A stretch of 64,000 bases of DNA from Torreya grandis (GCA_037957365.1 JARHVA010000081.1:1523501-1587500); one strand, 5' to 3'. Shown: positions 1 to 12,914, counted from the stretch's first letter. The notes: a model not told the origin generated them from the letters alone. Made by a program: numbers and translations.

Positions 1-960
1 CCTAATATAAAACTATATGACCAAACTTTAAACAATAATACTCACCTATAAAAGTTTTTATTAAGCTCAAACACATTTAAATATGATAATAACCCCTCAT
101 TAAGCCACACTCTTTCTCCTTGCTCTCTTAGACCTTGATCTACAAACCACATTAAGTCTTAAAACTAAATTTCATGCCTATTTACATGCACTCTCCACTA
201 CACTCACATACTCAACAACCTCTCTCATGTTTAACTAGTGCCATATATCCTTCATATGCCTTGACAACAGATCATGATACCTCATTAGGTCAGATAAGGT
301 CTAGAATTGGTCTAGGTATAGACTTGGTCATAAGCTCTTACCCATATAGGCTCACCCTAAGACTCTCATGAGTTTTCTAATGCCTAACATACATGTTTAG
401 GTAACCTCCTACAACCATTTATTTCTGTGTGCACTCATCTCACCAAGTCACCATATTCACACCTTCTCACAAGGAATTTGTATGCCATGAATAGGCTTCT
501 TAAGTAATTAAAACTTGTCAACTAGCCTTGAAACACCTATGAAAGTATCTAAACTTTAATTATTTTATCACACAATGCCAAAAAAACTCTCATAATCATG
601 TGCTCACTTACTTCACCAAACTTCACTATGCACACCTTCTCATAGGGTCTAGACTAGGCTTCTCAAGACAACTTGTCCTCAAGAACTAGTAAACAAACAT
701 GCTTACCTCAATACTATCAAACAAGAAAAATTATTCATACAACACTTTCACACCACTAAAACAATCTCTTTTTGATGACCTTATGTAGACCTTGAGCCTC
801 ATAACCATGCTTTAATGCTCACTTAACAATCATACTTCTTTGTGACAATCAAAACTCATAAAATAAAATAAAAACCTTAATGACATCAATGAAAATCTTA
901 GTGACATCAATGATAACTAAAAATTCACCTTGTCACATACCTGAGTGATGACTCACCATG
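1..960. other. non-coding AT-rich stretch left of copia copy A
   Basis: No reading frame here resembles a protein I know. The stretch has a loose internal direct repeat: the segment near 421-500 (cacaccttctcac followed by a run ending in ggcttctt) recurs at about 600-660 with many changes. It may be further repeat-derived sequence flanking the truncated copia relic, but no terminal structures are visible. Confidence 0.4.
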
Positions 961-1234
961 CTCCTTCACAAGATGCACCCTTTTAACATAAATGACAGCA
1001 ACATGCCAACACCTCTACCATACTGTGAGTGCTCAACTCCTTCAAATATTTATAGTTGAGGTGTCCAAATCTCTCATGCCAAATCTAACTCTTAGAATAT
1101 GTATGAGAAACTAAACATGTCCCTATATGAAGAGTATCATCAAAACCCTCAAAATAGTAAAGTCAAGAACAATGATCAATAACACCTTATGCAATGAGTG
1201 TTTGTGGTTTTAATAAATCTCAAACTTTAACACC

Positions 1235-2420
1235 CTATGGTGTGAAAGTCAATATCTTGCCCTGACCAAAATGACAAAACTGATAAACTAAAATTAGATT
1301 GGCGGTGTTGTCTAAAACATATAATGCATCATTGATGTAGCCACCATCTAGTTGTATGTCACCCTTCTCCTTAATAGAAATGTAGGAAGAATTTCCAACA
1401 TCAATGTTGGAAGTAGAAATCTGACCAAGAGATACAAAAGAATCCTTGGTAGAAGTCATATGGTGTGAAACACTTGAATCTAGAACCCAACTATCTGAAA
1501 TAGGTAACTATGATCTCCCAACAACATTAAGTGCTTTCCCATGCTCATGAAATGGATAAAGAGTGGAGATAGAAATATTGTATTTTATAAAAGCATCCTC
1601 TAGGGATTTAATTCTTTTGAAACACCTTAACTCTTCATGACCAGTACCCCCACAATAAGAGAAAGATGGGTTAGACTTATTCTTGGATTTGGAAGATGGT
1701 TTGGGTTTATATGAAATAGTGTTGGGCTTAGATGAATTTTGAGGTGGAGGAAGATTGTTCTTCTTCTTACATTTATATTTTCGTTTAGTCTTAGGATGTG
1801 AGGATACTAATTCTTTTTGACATGTGGAAGACTCAAGGTGAGATAATTTAGATTCCTCCCTAGTAAGTCTCTTATAGAAAAACTCTAGATCTAGCATTTT
1901 GAATGCAATATCTAATGCATCCATACTAGATAAAAAGGTAGAATCAAAGATTTGGAATGGGCCACTCAAATTAGACAACATCAAGTACACATACTCTTCA
2001 TCCTTTTTATCTCATCCATTCCCCTTCAACTATGTCAACAAATGCTTGAACTTAGTGAGATAGTATACAATGGAGACAAAGTCATCCAGATTTAGTGAAT
2101 TAATCTCTAGTTGAACATGCATCACTCTCAAATAATATACTTTTCCAAATAAACCCTTTAACTTAGTCCACATTTTGAATGAAGAATTACACCCATCAAA
2201 ATGAAATAAAATATTATCACTCACAAATCCCCTAATCAATCCCATACATTCTTAAAACTTACATTGATGCTAATTTTTTTAAAATTTACGTGTAAACTTT
2301 GGTTATGTTTTGTTCATTAAAGACCATAATCCTTTGCACTTTATGATTTTTTTTATTTGAGGTCTCCATGTGTGGTAATTATGTGTAGTCAAAGGCTCAC
2401 AATGGTCAATATCAAAATTA
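1235..2420 (-). pseudogene. copia gag and protease remnant (copy A)
   Basis: Gag packages retrotransposon RNA and the aspartic protease cuts the polyprotein. About 2030-2245 encodes the UBN2-type gag segment (starts MGLIRGF, contains KLKGLFGKV). 1508-1990 continues gag with a Lys/Ser-rich tract and a CCHC zinc knuckle whose first Cys is replaced by Phe (FSYCGG...HEELRC). 1235-1459 holds the protease-downstream segment (GDIQL, ALYVLDN, QFCHFGQGK). Stops separate the pieces, so it cannot make a product. The left end by homology to copy B is about 2420. The family assignment rests on motif order and on match to copies B and C; I am confident it is copia rather than gypsy. Confidence 0.8.
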
Positions 2421-3876
2421 AAAACCATACTAATAATCACCAAAGCAGAAGAATGTAAAAATGGTGCACAAAATCAACACTGAGACAACCCCCCTAATTT
2501 GGCACTTTATAAAAGTAGTGCATTTTTGTAATTTAATGACACTAATGGATCAAGAATAAAAAAACATACACTTGAAAAAAATAGAACTAAATATGAGTTA
2601 TGGTTCAAAAGTTACAAGCGTTATGATTTTTTGTAAAATGGGTCAACACATTAGAAATTCCACTACAAACTAGAATTTTTGACCAAATTAGAAAAAAACA
2701 TAGGTTTCCAACTACTCGTTAGAACTATAATTGAACCATGGACTCAAAAATTTCCACTGACATGAAAAACATTTCTCCTAGTTAATGCCATTCTTTCACA
2801 AGTGAATAATGCTTCTACTTGAGGCAAAAAATCAACTTTGTAAAAGCAAAAAATGAATAAAGAGGCTATTTTGAGAGGAAATAAAATTATATTACTATTT
2901 TTTTTGGGCTCAGTTCCCCCACAAGCATATCCATATTGGTAAAAAAAGAGACAAACTCTAAGTAGCCTTCATAGAAAAACTCCCAAAATAGAGCTTGGTC
3001 TTTCAACATAGTAGCCTCAAAAACACCAAGCTCAACAAAAGGATTCCTAAATCATATTTTTGATCTCTACTGCTTAGAAAAATCCACTTGCTTCCTCTAC
3101 ACCTCCTCCCTTAAAAATCTAACATAGGTACGCAAATATGAAGATCTCAAATTTGTAATGTAAATTTCTTACACTTAAATTTACAATGCCAACCTCCACA
3201 CTCCAGGTAGATTTGAAAGTTGATAAGATAAGGAAAAATATGTCACAATTTAAAAAAATAATTCACAAAAAAATGCCTTAAGTTGATCTTCAATGCTTTG
3301 TCTTCAAAAGGTAGATCCAACGCAGGTAAATGTAGGCATATCTGACGATCTCAATGCTTTGTGAAAAAAATTCTTTGGATAGTGAAAATGACTTATGAGA
3401 TCAACATCACAATATATCTCCACCCCTATTGAAAATCCAATGCCTATCAAGTGAAAATGCTTAGATTTGAATAAAAAACTAGGTCCAATGTCTTACACAT
3501 GTTGCTAAAATAGAAAAAATGATGCTAACTTGAACCAAAAAATAAGATCTCAATGCCTTTAATAGATTTTGATGGCAATATCCTTCAATTTCTTAGATCC
3601 AAAGCCTTTGTGTCTAGAAGAGAATGGTCAATGCCTTAGACGAAAACAAGCCCCTCTACATGCTAGATCTTTGCCACTTTCACTACCTCAAAAGTAACAA
3701 AAGATTAAAAAAAAAACAATATAATCTTCAAAAAGTATTGAAAAGGGCACCAAGATCTCATGTCATGCCTCTCTTCTACACTCCCTCTCAACGATAAGGG
3801 AAGAAGTAGTGGTAAGGGAAGTAGAAGAAAATTATCTAAAAATTGAAAGCTAACAGTTGGTTGTAATTACTTTATA
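2421..3876 (-). other. copia copy A leader (untranslated region between primer site and gag)
   Basis: This stretch has no sustained reading frame. Segments such as aatttggcactttataaaag near 2500 recur in the equivalent place in copy B (about 53360), which identifies it as the long 5' leader of the element. Confidence 0.6.
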
Positions 3877-3888
3877 GTTCTGGTATCA
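3877..3888 (-). other. degenerate primer-binding site, copia copy A
   Basis: The plus strand reads gttctggtatca next to the LTR start at 3889. Its reverse complement resembles TGGTATCAGAGC, the stretch complementary to the 3' end of initiator tRNA-Met used by most plant copia elements, with three changes. Confidence 0.55.
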
Positions 3889-4194
3889 TGTTAGAAATGA
3901 TAAATGCATTCTAACCCAAGAATTTGAAGTGTTAGAAACAAAACATCACATAAAGAAGCTATAGATATGATATAAAAAAATAAGGCAGATAATATATTAT
4001 TCAAAATGAAGCATAATGAAGCATGTTAGTATAATAGGAAGGCACTTGCTTATATAGGCAAGGTGAAATAGAAAACTAGCCTAACTGGCCAATGTGGGAT
4101 AAATCTTCACATAGGACAAACTCACTAAAAAGACAAAATAGCTTGCTAATACACTAGCAAACGTGAGCAAATGCATGAAATACATACTCTAACA
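3889..4194 (-). repeat. 5' LTR of copia copy A
   Basis: About 306 bp, running from tgttagaaatga to tactctaaca on the plus strand. It matches the LTRs of copies B and C over most of its length, including the run gcctaactggccaatgtggg and the terminal actctaaca. No 3' partner LTR is present because the element is truncated. Confidence 0.7.
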
Positions 4195-6448
4195 AAAAAT
4201 ACGTGATAGGTATTCTTGAACGTTAAATTTAAAATATGGTTGTTAATATAGAATGAACTATAAACTATAGTAAACATGATGCCAAATATTATTAATAAGC
4301 ATAAATAGACACAGGGATAATCCTTTAAATTGTATGTTAGAATTTGTAAATACACGACTAGCATTGAAAATTGAACATGCCATAGCCCTTCCAAGGTCTT
4401 CTAACCTGTCTGAGAATTACATATAGAAAATCGATGGTTTAAAAAAAAAAAAAAAAAACTTAACTTTAGATTTTAAATGTCAAAATTAAAGTGCTTATAT
4501 ATTTTAGAAATGACCAATGAAATACAATCTCATAAAATCCCCCATCTAAAAATTAATATATAAATAATTAATAAACATACGATTATGACTGCCACTGGAA
4601 GTATGGAAAATTACTCTTGTTGTCAACTTTAAATATGACTATGAGTTCCCTGACACTAAGAACACTAAGTAGACCACATAGCTTTTGCCCAACGCCGAGA
4701 AAAATCAAACACCATGTAAAATTTGGAATTTAATACTCAAGCTACCACTTCTACTTCTATCATATGGATTTTCCCTCAAATTCTTGTCGCTATTAGTTAC
4801 ATTACATGTATGTATATATATTGTCTGTACCAAGTCCATAGCCATTTATTACAATGAAGAAATCTTAAGTGATCTTGATGGGGGCTAAGGCATTAATGAG
4901 CCAACTCTTTTTTTTTTTTTTTTTGTGGGTATAGTGTATGCTTGTTTAATTTGCCATCGTCTATACCATTCGCTTATTTATTGCTTTTGGATTGTAGTTG
5001 ATATTTATGCCATTTTTCTGAAATCAACAAAACTCTATTAAATGAAAACAATTATGGATAGAATAAAATTTTGGTGATGAAAAAGAGCTCAGGTGTTTTA
5101 GGCTTTCAACCTTGAATGTTTTTTCGGTTTTAAACGTCATAAGACATTGCATAGATATTATACGTTTTGGGTTTGTGATATTTGTGGATTATAAGATGAA
5201 AAGATTGGAATATCAGGTTTATAAGGCCTTTTGACCCTGAATATTGGCATTTTTGGGGGTGGGGAGGGGGTGGGGATGATCATTCGTTTCAATGTTGGAA
5301 GGTATTTCAGGGAGACTGGTGTGGGTTGTGAATTTTTTGGAACTTTTTGGTGAAAAAGATGGAAAATCTATTCATTTTGGGTTTTAAATTTCAATATTTG
5401 GTCAAAAATTTGGTTCTTTTGGGATTGGAAAATTGGGGGTTGGGTCAAAATTGTGACTTTTGGCATTTAAGGTGTGGAGATATAAATTTGTGCTTGAAAT
5501 GATCAAATTTAGATTAAAGTCAAGATTCATGTGTGAAAGATATTTTTCTATGAAAAAATTAGATTTTGATAAAAGTTGTGGATTTTGGCTATTGATGTGT
5601 TGAAGAATTTATTGTTTGGGATTTTAAGGCTTAAAATTTTCAAATTTTGATCATTGTGGTTTTTGGCCTAGACGTGTGGAAGAAAACTCTTCATAAATTG
5701 CAGGGTTTGATCATTTTGTGTTTTCTTTGCCTTGAATATGTGAAATAACTCTTTGATTTTTCTTAGTTTTTTAATCAAACATTGATGTCTTTATGCCTTG
5801 AATGAGTAGAAAAATTTGTGCTTTTGGTTTTTTCATATTTTGATCAGAATCGTGTTACCCTTTGAGCTTGTTTATGTAAAAAATCTTTTACTTTGGGATG
5901 AGTATAGCTCTAAAAATTTTGAGTGTTGCATTAGAATTCGAATTTATAAATTAAAAAGAAAATTATTGAAAAAGTGTTATTTTTAATTTTTAGTCTTTAA
6001 AATTTAAATATGAGCTAAAGCACGTTGAAGAGTGAAGAGTGAAGTCGATATTATTTTACTTAATATAACTTAAAGGGACCTTATAAGTCAACATCCTCTA
6101 CACTAAACAATCCCCACATGTTGTTCATTGTTTGAACATTGATTTATAGAATGTACTATTAAACTGGGCATGTAATTTCTTCATTCACTGTCTTTCTAAT
6201 AAAATCTAAAATTTATTGTGCACGTAATCATTACCCTTGAACTTAAAATTAAAACAGGCGCTTCAAATTTAATCAATGTTCACGACGTTTGACAGCTTTG
6301 ATCGTATTTTATTATTAACTTTATCAACATGAAACTAGGAATTCAGCAGCGTCCTTCAACTTTCCCGTCGATCCACATCACTAACATTTGTTTTACTCTT
6401 GGAATTTGGTTGTACTACTTATAAACGCACGCCACGTGGAAATTCAAA
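4195..6448. other. intergenic, no gene seen; homopolymers and G/T-rich degenerate repeat
   Basis: Contains a poly-A run at about 4441-4458, a poly-T run at about 4909-4924, and from about 5040 to 5960 a strand-skewed G/T-rich block. In that block a motif like ttttgg followed by ccttga and gtgtgaa recurs every 60-130 bases. The short open frames here have no recognisable domains. Confidence 0.5.
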
Positions 6449-6781
6449 ACAGAACCCACATCTGCCGGGCCTACAACTGTAGTGCAATCTCCAGTGTGGG
6501 ATATCCCATCAAAATTCAAGATATGCGTGGTTGGAAATCTCTGCACACAACTCAATTCGAAAACAGGATACACTTGGAGGAACAGGTACCCACATTTAAA
6601 AATTCGAAACGTATTGGAATAAATCTACACCATTTATCTGAGACACTTTGAGCACTTACTATTATTTACACCACCGTGCGAAAGCTCCACTGGCAGTGAA
6701 TTCAATGTACCCGATGCCCCTATCTATAGAAACAGTTAATTGGTTTATATGCGCCTGCTAAATATACCACAGCATTGTTCT

Positions 6782-6789
6782 TATAAATA
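6782..6789 (+). promoter_or_regulatory. TATA box of the GDSL gene
   Basis: TATAAATA lies 39 bases before the ATG at 6828. A usual plant spacing would place transcription start near 6810-6820, leaving a very short 5' untranslated region. The right duplicate keeps much of the upstream promoter but has lost this box. Confidence 0.5.
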
Positions 6790-6827
6790 ATGGAATCCGT
6801 TACTAATTTAGCAGCCGTGCTGTAACA

Positions 6828-8418
6828 ATGGTTGTTAAGGCAAGAATGGAGGTTTCAATTGTCAATATTTTTGTTGTCCTGTGGATAATCAGTGGTTTTG
6901 TAGCAGGTGAAAGACGGCCTTATCTACCTGCCATGTTTGTGTTTGGAGATTCGTTAGGAGACGCAGGGAACACTAATTACATTCCACACTGTACCGCGCG
7001 TGCAAACATCACACCATATGGCGTTTCCTTTTTCCCCTACCCAACTGGTCACTTTACCAATGGCCGCACTGCTTTCGACTTCCTAGTTAGGTAGTATTAC
7101 AGATCTAAATGCCCTTAGTCCATGTTTCCTTTTCTTCGATTAAAGTTTATGTGAAATCTAATCCAGCGTTTTAAACTATAATCCATTGTTTAATTGTGGT
7201 TGCAGCTACCTACTTGGGGCTACCATTTCCCCCTCCCTATCTGAAACCACAAGCAAATTTCAATGGAGGGATAAATTTCGCATCAGGAGGTAGCGGATTG
7301 CTCGATTCAACCGGCGCCGGAGAGGTCTTTTTTTTTTACCTTTTCTTTCCTTAAAATAACTTCCGCTAGATCTGAAATGACACTGAAGCAAAAATTGAGA
7401 ATTCCACTATTTTTCATTCTCTTTTTACTGTATGTTATTGCATAGGATTCATCCTTCGTGCTTGTATCCCCTTAAATATTGCAGAAGATTATCACACTCA
7501 CTCGCCAAGTATTTCAATTCGAGCACTTTTCTTATATTCTAAGGAAAACACACCCATATGGAGCTGAGCAAGCGAAATCCTACCTAGCCAAGTCTTTTTA
7601 TTGCATTACAACCGGAGGCAACGATGTTAGCTACTACATAGCCAACGCTACTTTCCGAAACAGCACTCCGCCTTAACAGTTCGTTGCTTTGCTGCTCGCC
7701 AAATTTGATCAATACATAGCAGTAAGTTTCAGAGTTTTGAGTTTGTTGATTACTTCCCATTTGAAATAAAATAAAATAAAAAAGCTGGGCATAATTTTCT
7801 TCAGTTGATGAATGATCGTTAACGTGTGATTACCCAGAGGCTTTACCGTGGCGAGGCAAGAAAATTCGTTGTATTAGGAATTCCAGCTGTGGGATGTACT
7901 CCTTATATCAGATATATTGGATACAGTATAGCCAAAGGTGAATGTTTGCAGCTCGCAAACCAGGTAACTGTGGCATACAATACTGCTTTGAAGTCACTTA
8001 TCGCTCAACTCAATAAAAAACTAGATGGCGTGAGCATCATCCAACTTAATGCTTATGATTATTTTATGAACATAATTCAGAACGCTGAATCGTACGGTAA
8101 GCCACTTTTTAACCAATTCTCTATTTATCAATTTTTTTTGTTTTGAAGATTTCGTGCAGGCTCAAATGTGAATATAAATTTCGGGGTGCAGGATTTAGGG
8201 ATACAAATTCGGCATGTTGTGGATCAGGAATGTTCAATGCACAAGTGAGCTGTGGACAGAGTCTGCAGGGTGTGTTTTGCAACGATACAAGAGCACATGT
8301 GTTTTGGGATCGAACTCATCCCACTGAAAAAGTTAATGCCATGTTTGCACACCAGGTTTGGATTGGAAATTCTTCTGTTACGTATCCATTTAATCTCTCT
8401 ACGCTCATTTCGGGCTAA
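6828..8418 (+). pseudogene. GDSL-type esterase/lipase, five exons, inactivated
   Basis: GDSL esterases are secreted SGNH-fold hydrolases acting on lipid or carbohydrate esters. Inferred exons are 6828-7086, 7206-7324, 7485-7721, 7805-8096 and 8192-8418, giving about 377 codons, the usual family size. A hydrophobic N-terminus (about residues 10-26) looks like a signal peptide. Block I is FVFGDSLGDAGN (Ser42), block II GINFASGG, block III TTGGNDVS (Asn172) and block V FWDRTHPTE (Asp342, His345), so all catalytic residues are present. It is nevertheless broken: TAA at 7674-7676 in exon 3, TAA at 7820-7822 in exon 4, and the in-frame end of exon 1 is followed by TT instead of a GT donor. Other exon boundaries have GT and AG. 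The truncated copy near 33177 keeps sense codons at both stop positions. Substrate cannot be told. Family assignment is firm; loss of function is likely. Confidence 0.88.
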
Positions 8419-8594
8419 AAAGCTTAAGGATGCACAAACACTGTTCTCTTATTTGAACTCTTTGTTAGAATGAATCGGAATAATGAATACTTCTTTGTTG
8501 AAAGGGAAACCAGTGAATCATGTGTTTCCTTTTGCTTTCTAGCAATTTGACTCACATTCTTTTGGTGGCTCTTTGAATGTCTCGTTATTTAAAA

Positions 8595-8940
8595 AACAAA
8601 ACCCTACTACGACTAGTTATGAATTGTAGTACAGAAAAAATAACCTTCGGTAGGCATAGAGTATGACGATTATAATATTAATGTCTATTTATTCCAAATA
8701 GAAAGACTACCGTGTGATTGTGATTATTAGTTGTTGAACTGTATTATTTTAAAGTATTTTTACTAGTAGTTATTCTTTGTAATATTAAATAAAATTTTAT
8801 AAGTGTAGAATATGACATTTATGATAATAATATTTTATTATTATTTAAAAAAATAAAATTTATTATTAGTATAGATAAGGTCTTGATAATGATAGACTAT
8901 AATATCTCATTACAATGCCAGTGAAATAATTACTGTGTAA
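8595..8940. repeat. degenerate ~150-bp tandem repeat (block 1)
   Basis: Two to three poorly matched units, each with a core like gtgtagaatatgacatttatg, then a T/A tract and ttattagttgt. Related blocks lie at 13900-14400 and 33520-33880, the last being the duplicated counterpart of this one. Confidence 0.5.
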
Positions 8941-9000
8941 AGTGTTATTATAGATTTTTTTTTAAAGTCAAACTGATAGATAATAATTATAGTTCTAAAA

Positions 9001-9180
9001 ACATTATTAGTGGGAGCCATATGTGTAACAAATAAACTCTAGTTAATAACACTTAGTTTATGTTATGCATGTACCCTATTCGAGATGGTAAAGCAATAAC
9101 ACATCACCAACCTACATATAACATCATATTTTGAGTTTTGAACGAGCCCATACCTATGCTGAATCACACTTTTAATTACT
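9001..9180 (+). repeat. dispersed repeat, copy 1 (others at 10180-10370 and 34085-34270)
   Basis: Shared landmarks are cattattagtgggagccata, then caataacacatcaccaacct, then aacgagcccatacc. All three copies are in the same orientation. The copy at 10180-10370 is an extra one inside the left duplication arm, within the 2.2 kb absent from the right arm. Confidence 0.65.
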
Positions 9181-11379
9181 AGTTTGGAATTTTATAAGCC
9201 CATACAAGTTTTGTAACACAAAGCATTTTACATTTGTGTTTATGTTGAACTATGTATGTTGAACCAGTTCTTTCTTTCTAATGAACATAAGGTATAGGTC
9301 AAGTGAGTGGATGATTGTACCATTTATTTAGGATTTTGTTTGAACCATTTCCTTGTTCCTATATGTTTGCATTTTAAATCATTTGATAAGGGGTAAAACT
9401 ATTCGGTGCTAATTCCAAATGTGCTAGGCTTTGACTAATTTTTGAATCAAATGGGCAACCAAGACATCATTTTATGTCCAAAGTTGTTATGGTGTTTTCA
9501 AACATGATTAATCATTGGATTGTATTTGTTAATCCTTCAAATTCATATGGATTCTTCATAACTCATCTTGCCATTATTTCTAACAATGAATTTACATGCG
9601 AGGCTTTTAAAACCTCACTAAGGCCATGAGCCAAAGTGTCTTATGATTTCTTTTCATTTCTTATATACAAAAAATTAATCTTGGTTTGGAGTTAATTATT
9701 TTAGGTTTTTATTTTTTTTTTAATTTGATTAAGTGTGAATAATATTATAAGAAGATTTTTTTGTATGAATTCAATTCATACAAATATATTTCTGATTAAT
9801 TTGTATTCATCTGTGAATTACATTCATACAAATATCATGTTTTCATTGAGGATAATGTTTTGGGCATGAAGGAGCCCTTACCTACACTCTATCACTTGAA
9901 ATTTGTTAGTGAGGACAATAAATTATTGTATGAATTCAATACAAACAAGAATATACCAATGTGAATTATATAAATATGTTTATATATCAATATTATGTAT
10001 GTTTTAAATTATGGTTTGTTAAAAAACTAAAAATTGTATTTTTTTTCATCTTGAAACATAATTAATAAATATATTTATTTCAAGTTAACTACTTAATTAT
10101 TAAGATATAAACTAAACCAAAGTATACAAACATCTTGTTTCATTTCAATACAAGTAAGGTTATGCCAATGTGAATTATAAAAAGTATCAGTAGGAGCTAA
10201 AAGTGGGACATTTAAACTTTAGTTAATAGCACTCTTTCCACATTGTGCATGCATCTTGTTCAAGGTAGAAAAGTAATAATACCTCACCAACCTACATTTA
10301 ACATCATGTTATCAACTTTGAATAAGCCCATACCTAGAATCACACCTAACTAGTTTGGATTTCTTTGAGCTCATTCCTATGTTGTATCACACCATTTTGC
10401 ATTTGAATTGTAAATTAATGGGAAGATCAGATGCAATATATTAGAGGCAACATTTTTAGTGTCAATATGGGTTTATGTATGGTAAAGCCATTTTGGACAT
10501 TGTTTCAAGATTTGTAAAACACTATGAAAAACAAGTCTTGCAGACTCCATCCCTATGTTGTACCACCTCCTTCAATTTAATTTATTTAGTTGTTGAAGGG
10601 AGAAAGTAAATGTAGTGTATTAAAAGTAAACACCAGTCCATAAATGTGTTTTGCATAATATAACTATTATATATAATGTAACAACATTTACATAATGGTG
10701 AATAATCCCTATGTAATTTCCCCCTACATTACACCACCTCTTCAAGTTTGAGTAATACACTTGGTAGATAAAACAATTACCCATTGAGAGAGACAGTTGT
10801 TTTACATCCAAATTGGCACCCATTTTTTAAAACACTATTAATCTTTGGATTTCATTTGTTAATTCTTCAAATTTATATGGGTCTTTCACTATTCTTATTT
10901 CCATCATTGTTATCAATCCTATGAAATGTAAATGTAGTTGTATCATGAAATCATATTATCAAATTATAGTAGTTGGTTTTGTCTTATTTAGATAATCTTT
11001 CGTTTATGAATGGGTAAGAAGCTTATGCTCTATCCTTTTTTCCCAAAAATGTTTTCTTATTAAATATAAATTATTTTATTTTTTAAATGAAAGACACAAA
11101 TTTGTAGATAAATTTATATCCTCTTAACCATGGTTCTTCTATTATTATAAAATTATTTCTTTTTCAATTGAAAATGAGTGACTATAAGTTGGGCATCTTG
11201 TTCCAAAACCATATTTTATTTGTTTTTTATGGTTTGTTACAAATGAAAGAGTATCTATGTATATGGGTGTTTAATGTATACCTTATAAAACTTAATGACC
11301 TAAATACCATTTAAAAATTTGCTGCACCTAACCAGACCAAGGCTCTCGAGGTTCAACTTGATAATTATTTATTGAAAAT
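9181..11379. other. non-coding stretch specific to the left duplication arm
   Basis: AT-rich sequence with no convincing reading frame. It contains the second copy of the dispersed repeat (10180-10370) and short inverted motifs such as gtatgaattcaattcatac near 9762. It is absent from the right arm, so it is an insertion here or a deletion there. Confidence 0.45.
10180..10370 (+). repeat. dispersed repeat, copy 2
   Basis: Matches 9001-9180 and 34085-34270 over about 180 bases, with landmarks caccaacctacatttaaca and aataagcccatacctaga. Confidence 0.6.
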
Positions 11380-11859
11380 ACTAAATCAGTAAGCATATAT
11401 AGTCTTCCTTTTGTGCATAAGAGTATGAGGATAAATTAGATCCAAAGGCTAATCCCTTACATATGCAACTTGTGTAATTATTGCATCTTGTAGATTGAAC
11501 ATGATGTAATGTAATTCGGGATACTAACTTTTCGTGAGTTAACGAATAAAATAAAATATTGCTTCTAACTATTAGTCTCAATAAATATAAAATGTGTTAA
11601 ATATATAAGTGATTTAAGTTGATGGCCTCAATGTACCCATAAGATAATGCCTTCCTAATGACATACCCAACAAGTAAAATTGAAAAATTGTTTTATTCAA
11701 CTTGTCCATGAAACCATGCTCAAATCTTAAAGGTTGAATATGGGATTTTTTAGGTTTTTTTTCCATTAGATTAAAGGAAAAGGAAAGTGACATGCCATTG
11801 GCATGTTACGCATTTTTATAAACCGTAACATGCCCATCTTTTATTTATTAAAAAAATAT

Positions 11860-12450
11860 TTTTGATATGTATCTTACACATAATATTAGTAACCCAAAAG
11901 TGCATAATTTTATTTTTCATCCTCACAAAATGTTTCTACTAATAACTATAATATGACACATGGCATTCTATGAGCGGTTATTTGGCGAGTTCACCTTGGT
12001 GCTGTAAATGTATTTACATTATACATAATGACTCTACCACACAAACAAATCCTTTCGATGAAATATTTTCCTCTAATACATTGTATTTTCACTTCCCCTT
12101 TAACACATATGCAAATTTTGAAAAGCCCTATAATTTATAAATTATTTTATTCCAATTTTCTATAATTTATATAATGTTTCTTTTTAATTGGAAGAAGCTT
12201 CTCTCTCTTCAACCCACTTCTCTTTTATAGCAATGTTTCCTTCTCTTTTTTAATCAGATCCTCCATGTCTACCCATGATTTCTTGCTCTCTTTCTCTTCA
12301 ACCCACTTCTCTTTTATAAAAATTTGAACCCACAATGGCATTCAAGGAAATCTTTGTCATTTGGCACAATTATCTCAAACTTAAGCTTCAAAATTGCTTA
12401 AAAAATATTGCAAATAATCCTCCATAGATTCACCTATTTTCATGTAAGAA
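11860..12450. repeat. repeat family R, copy 1
   Basis: A dispersed sequence with landmarks tacacataatat, catggcattctatgag, acttcccctttaacacatat, ttataatgtttc-like and, later, aataatcctccatagattcacc. Further copies are at about 34720-36780 (interrupted), 46110-46730 and 57105-57590. In the last two it adjoins the downstream end of the Penelope-like coding remnants, so it could be derived from the non-coding part of that element. That link is inference. Confidence 0.55.
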
Positions 12451-12914
12451 TGATGACAATAAGAAAATAAAATGAGATTAGAAAAAATCCTTAGATATTC
12501 TTAGTAAATATAGTTAGTACGTGTAATGGTAGACTTTAAACTTCTTTCAGTAAAATATAAAACCTAATGTTTTTATAAAATTATATCAAATTTAAGGTGA
12601 AATGAAAAGAAGGGAGAGATAGAAGAAGTGTGAAATTTAACTTGACACCCATGTGGCACCTAATTAGTGCCACATCAACACTTAAAATTTACATCCATAG
12701 TTATTTCAGAGTGTCTATTATTTAATTTCACTTTTTTAGAGTGTGAGGTGTCTATACAGTACCAATGCAGTGCTTACCATGCATGGTGTCATTATATATC
12801 CTTTTTGAAAATTCAAACCAATAGACTGATAATTAAAATCCTATAAACTATTATGATTTATGGATTTGCATTCCTTTGGTTAATTCAATCTTGTTTGGAT
12901 TGGTTTTCTTAGTT

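Larger units (their letters stand above)
1000..4194 (-). mobile_element. truncated Ty1/copia retrotransposon, copy A (5' portion)
   Basis: Reading the minus strand, the order is 5' LTR (3889-4194), degenerate primer-binding site (3877-3888), a leader of about 1.4 kb, then gag, protease and the first residues of the pre-integrase region. It is collinear with copia copies B (48859-54966) and C (from 59728). Homology stops near position 1000, inside the pre-integrase domain, so most of integrase and all of reverse transcriptase, RNase H and the 3' LTR are missing. It is an old, dead relic with many stops and shifts. Confidence 0.8.

Noticed and set aside
4146..4394. 82-codon minus-strand open frame beside the copia LTR
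   Set aside because: It overlaps the end of the LTR and has no similarity to known domains; likely chance in AT-rich DNA.
6388..6651. 87-codon open frame upstream of the GDSL gene
   Set aside because: No domain, not conserved as a frame in the duplicate at 32960-33170, and it lies in the promoter region.
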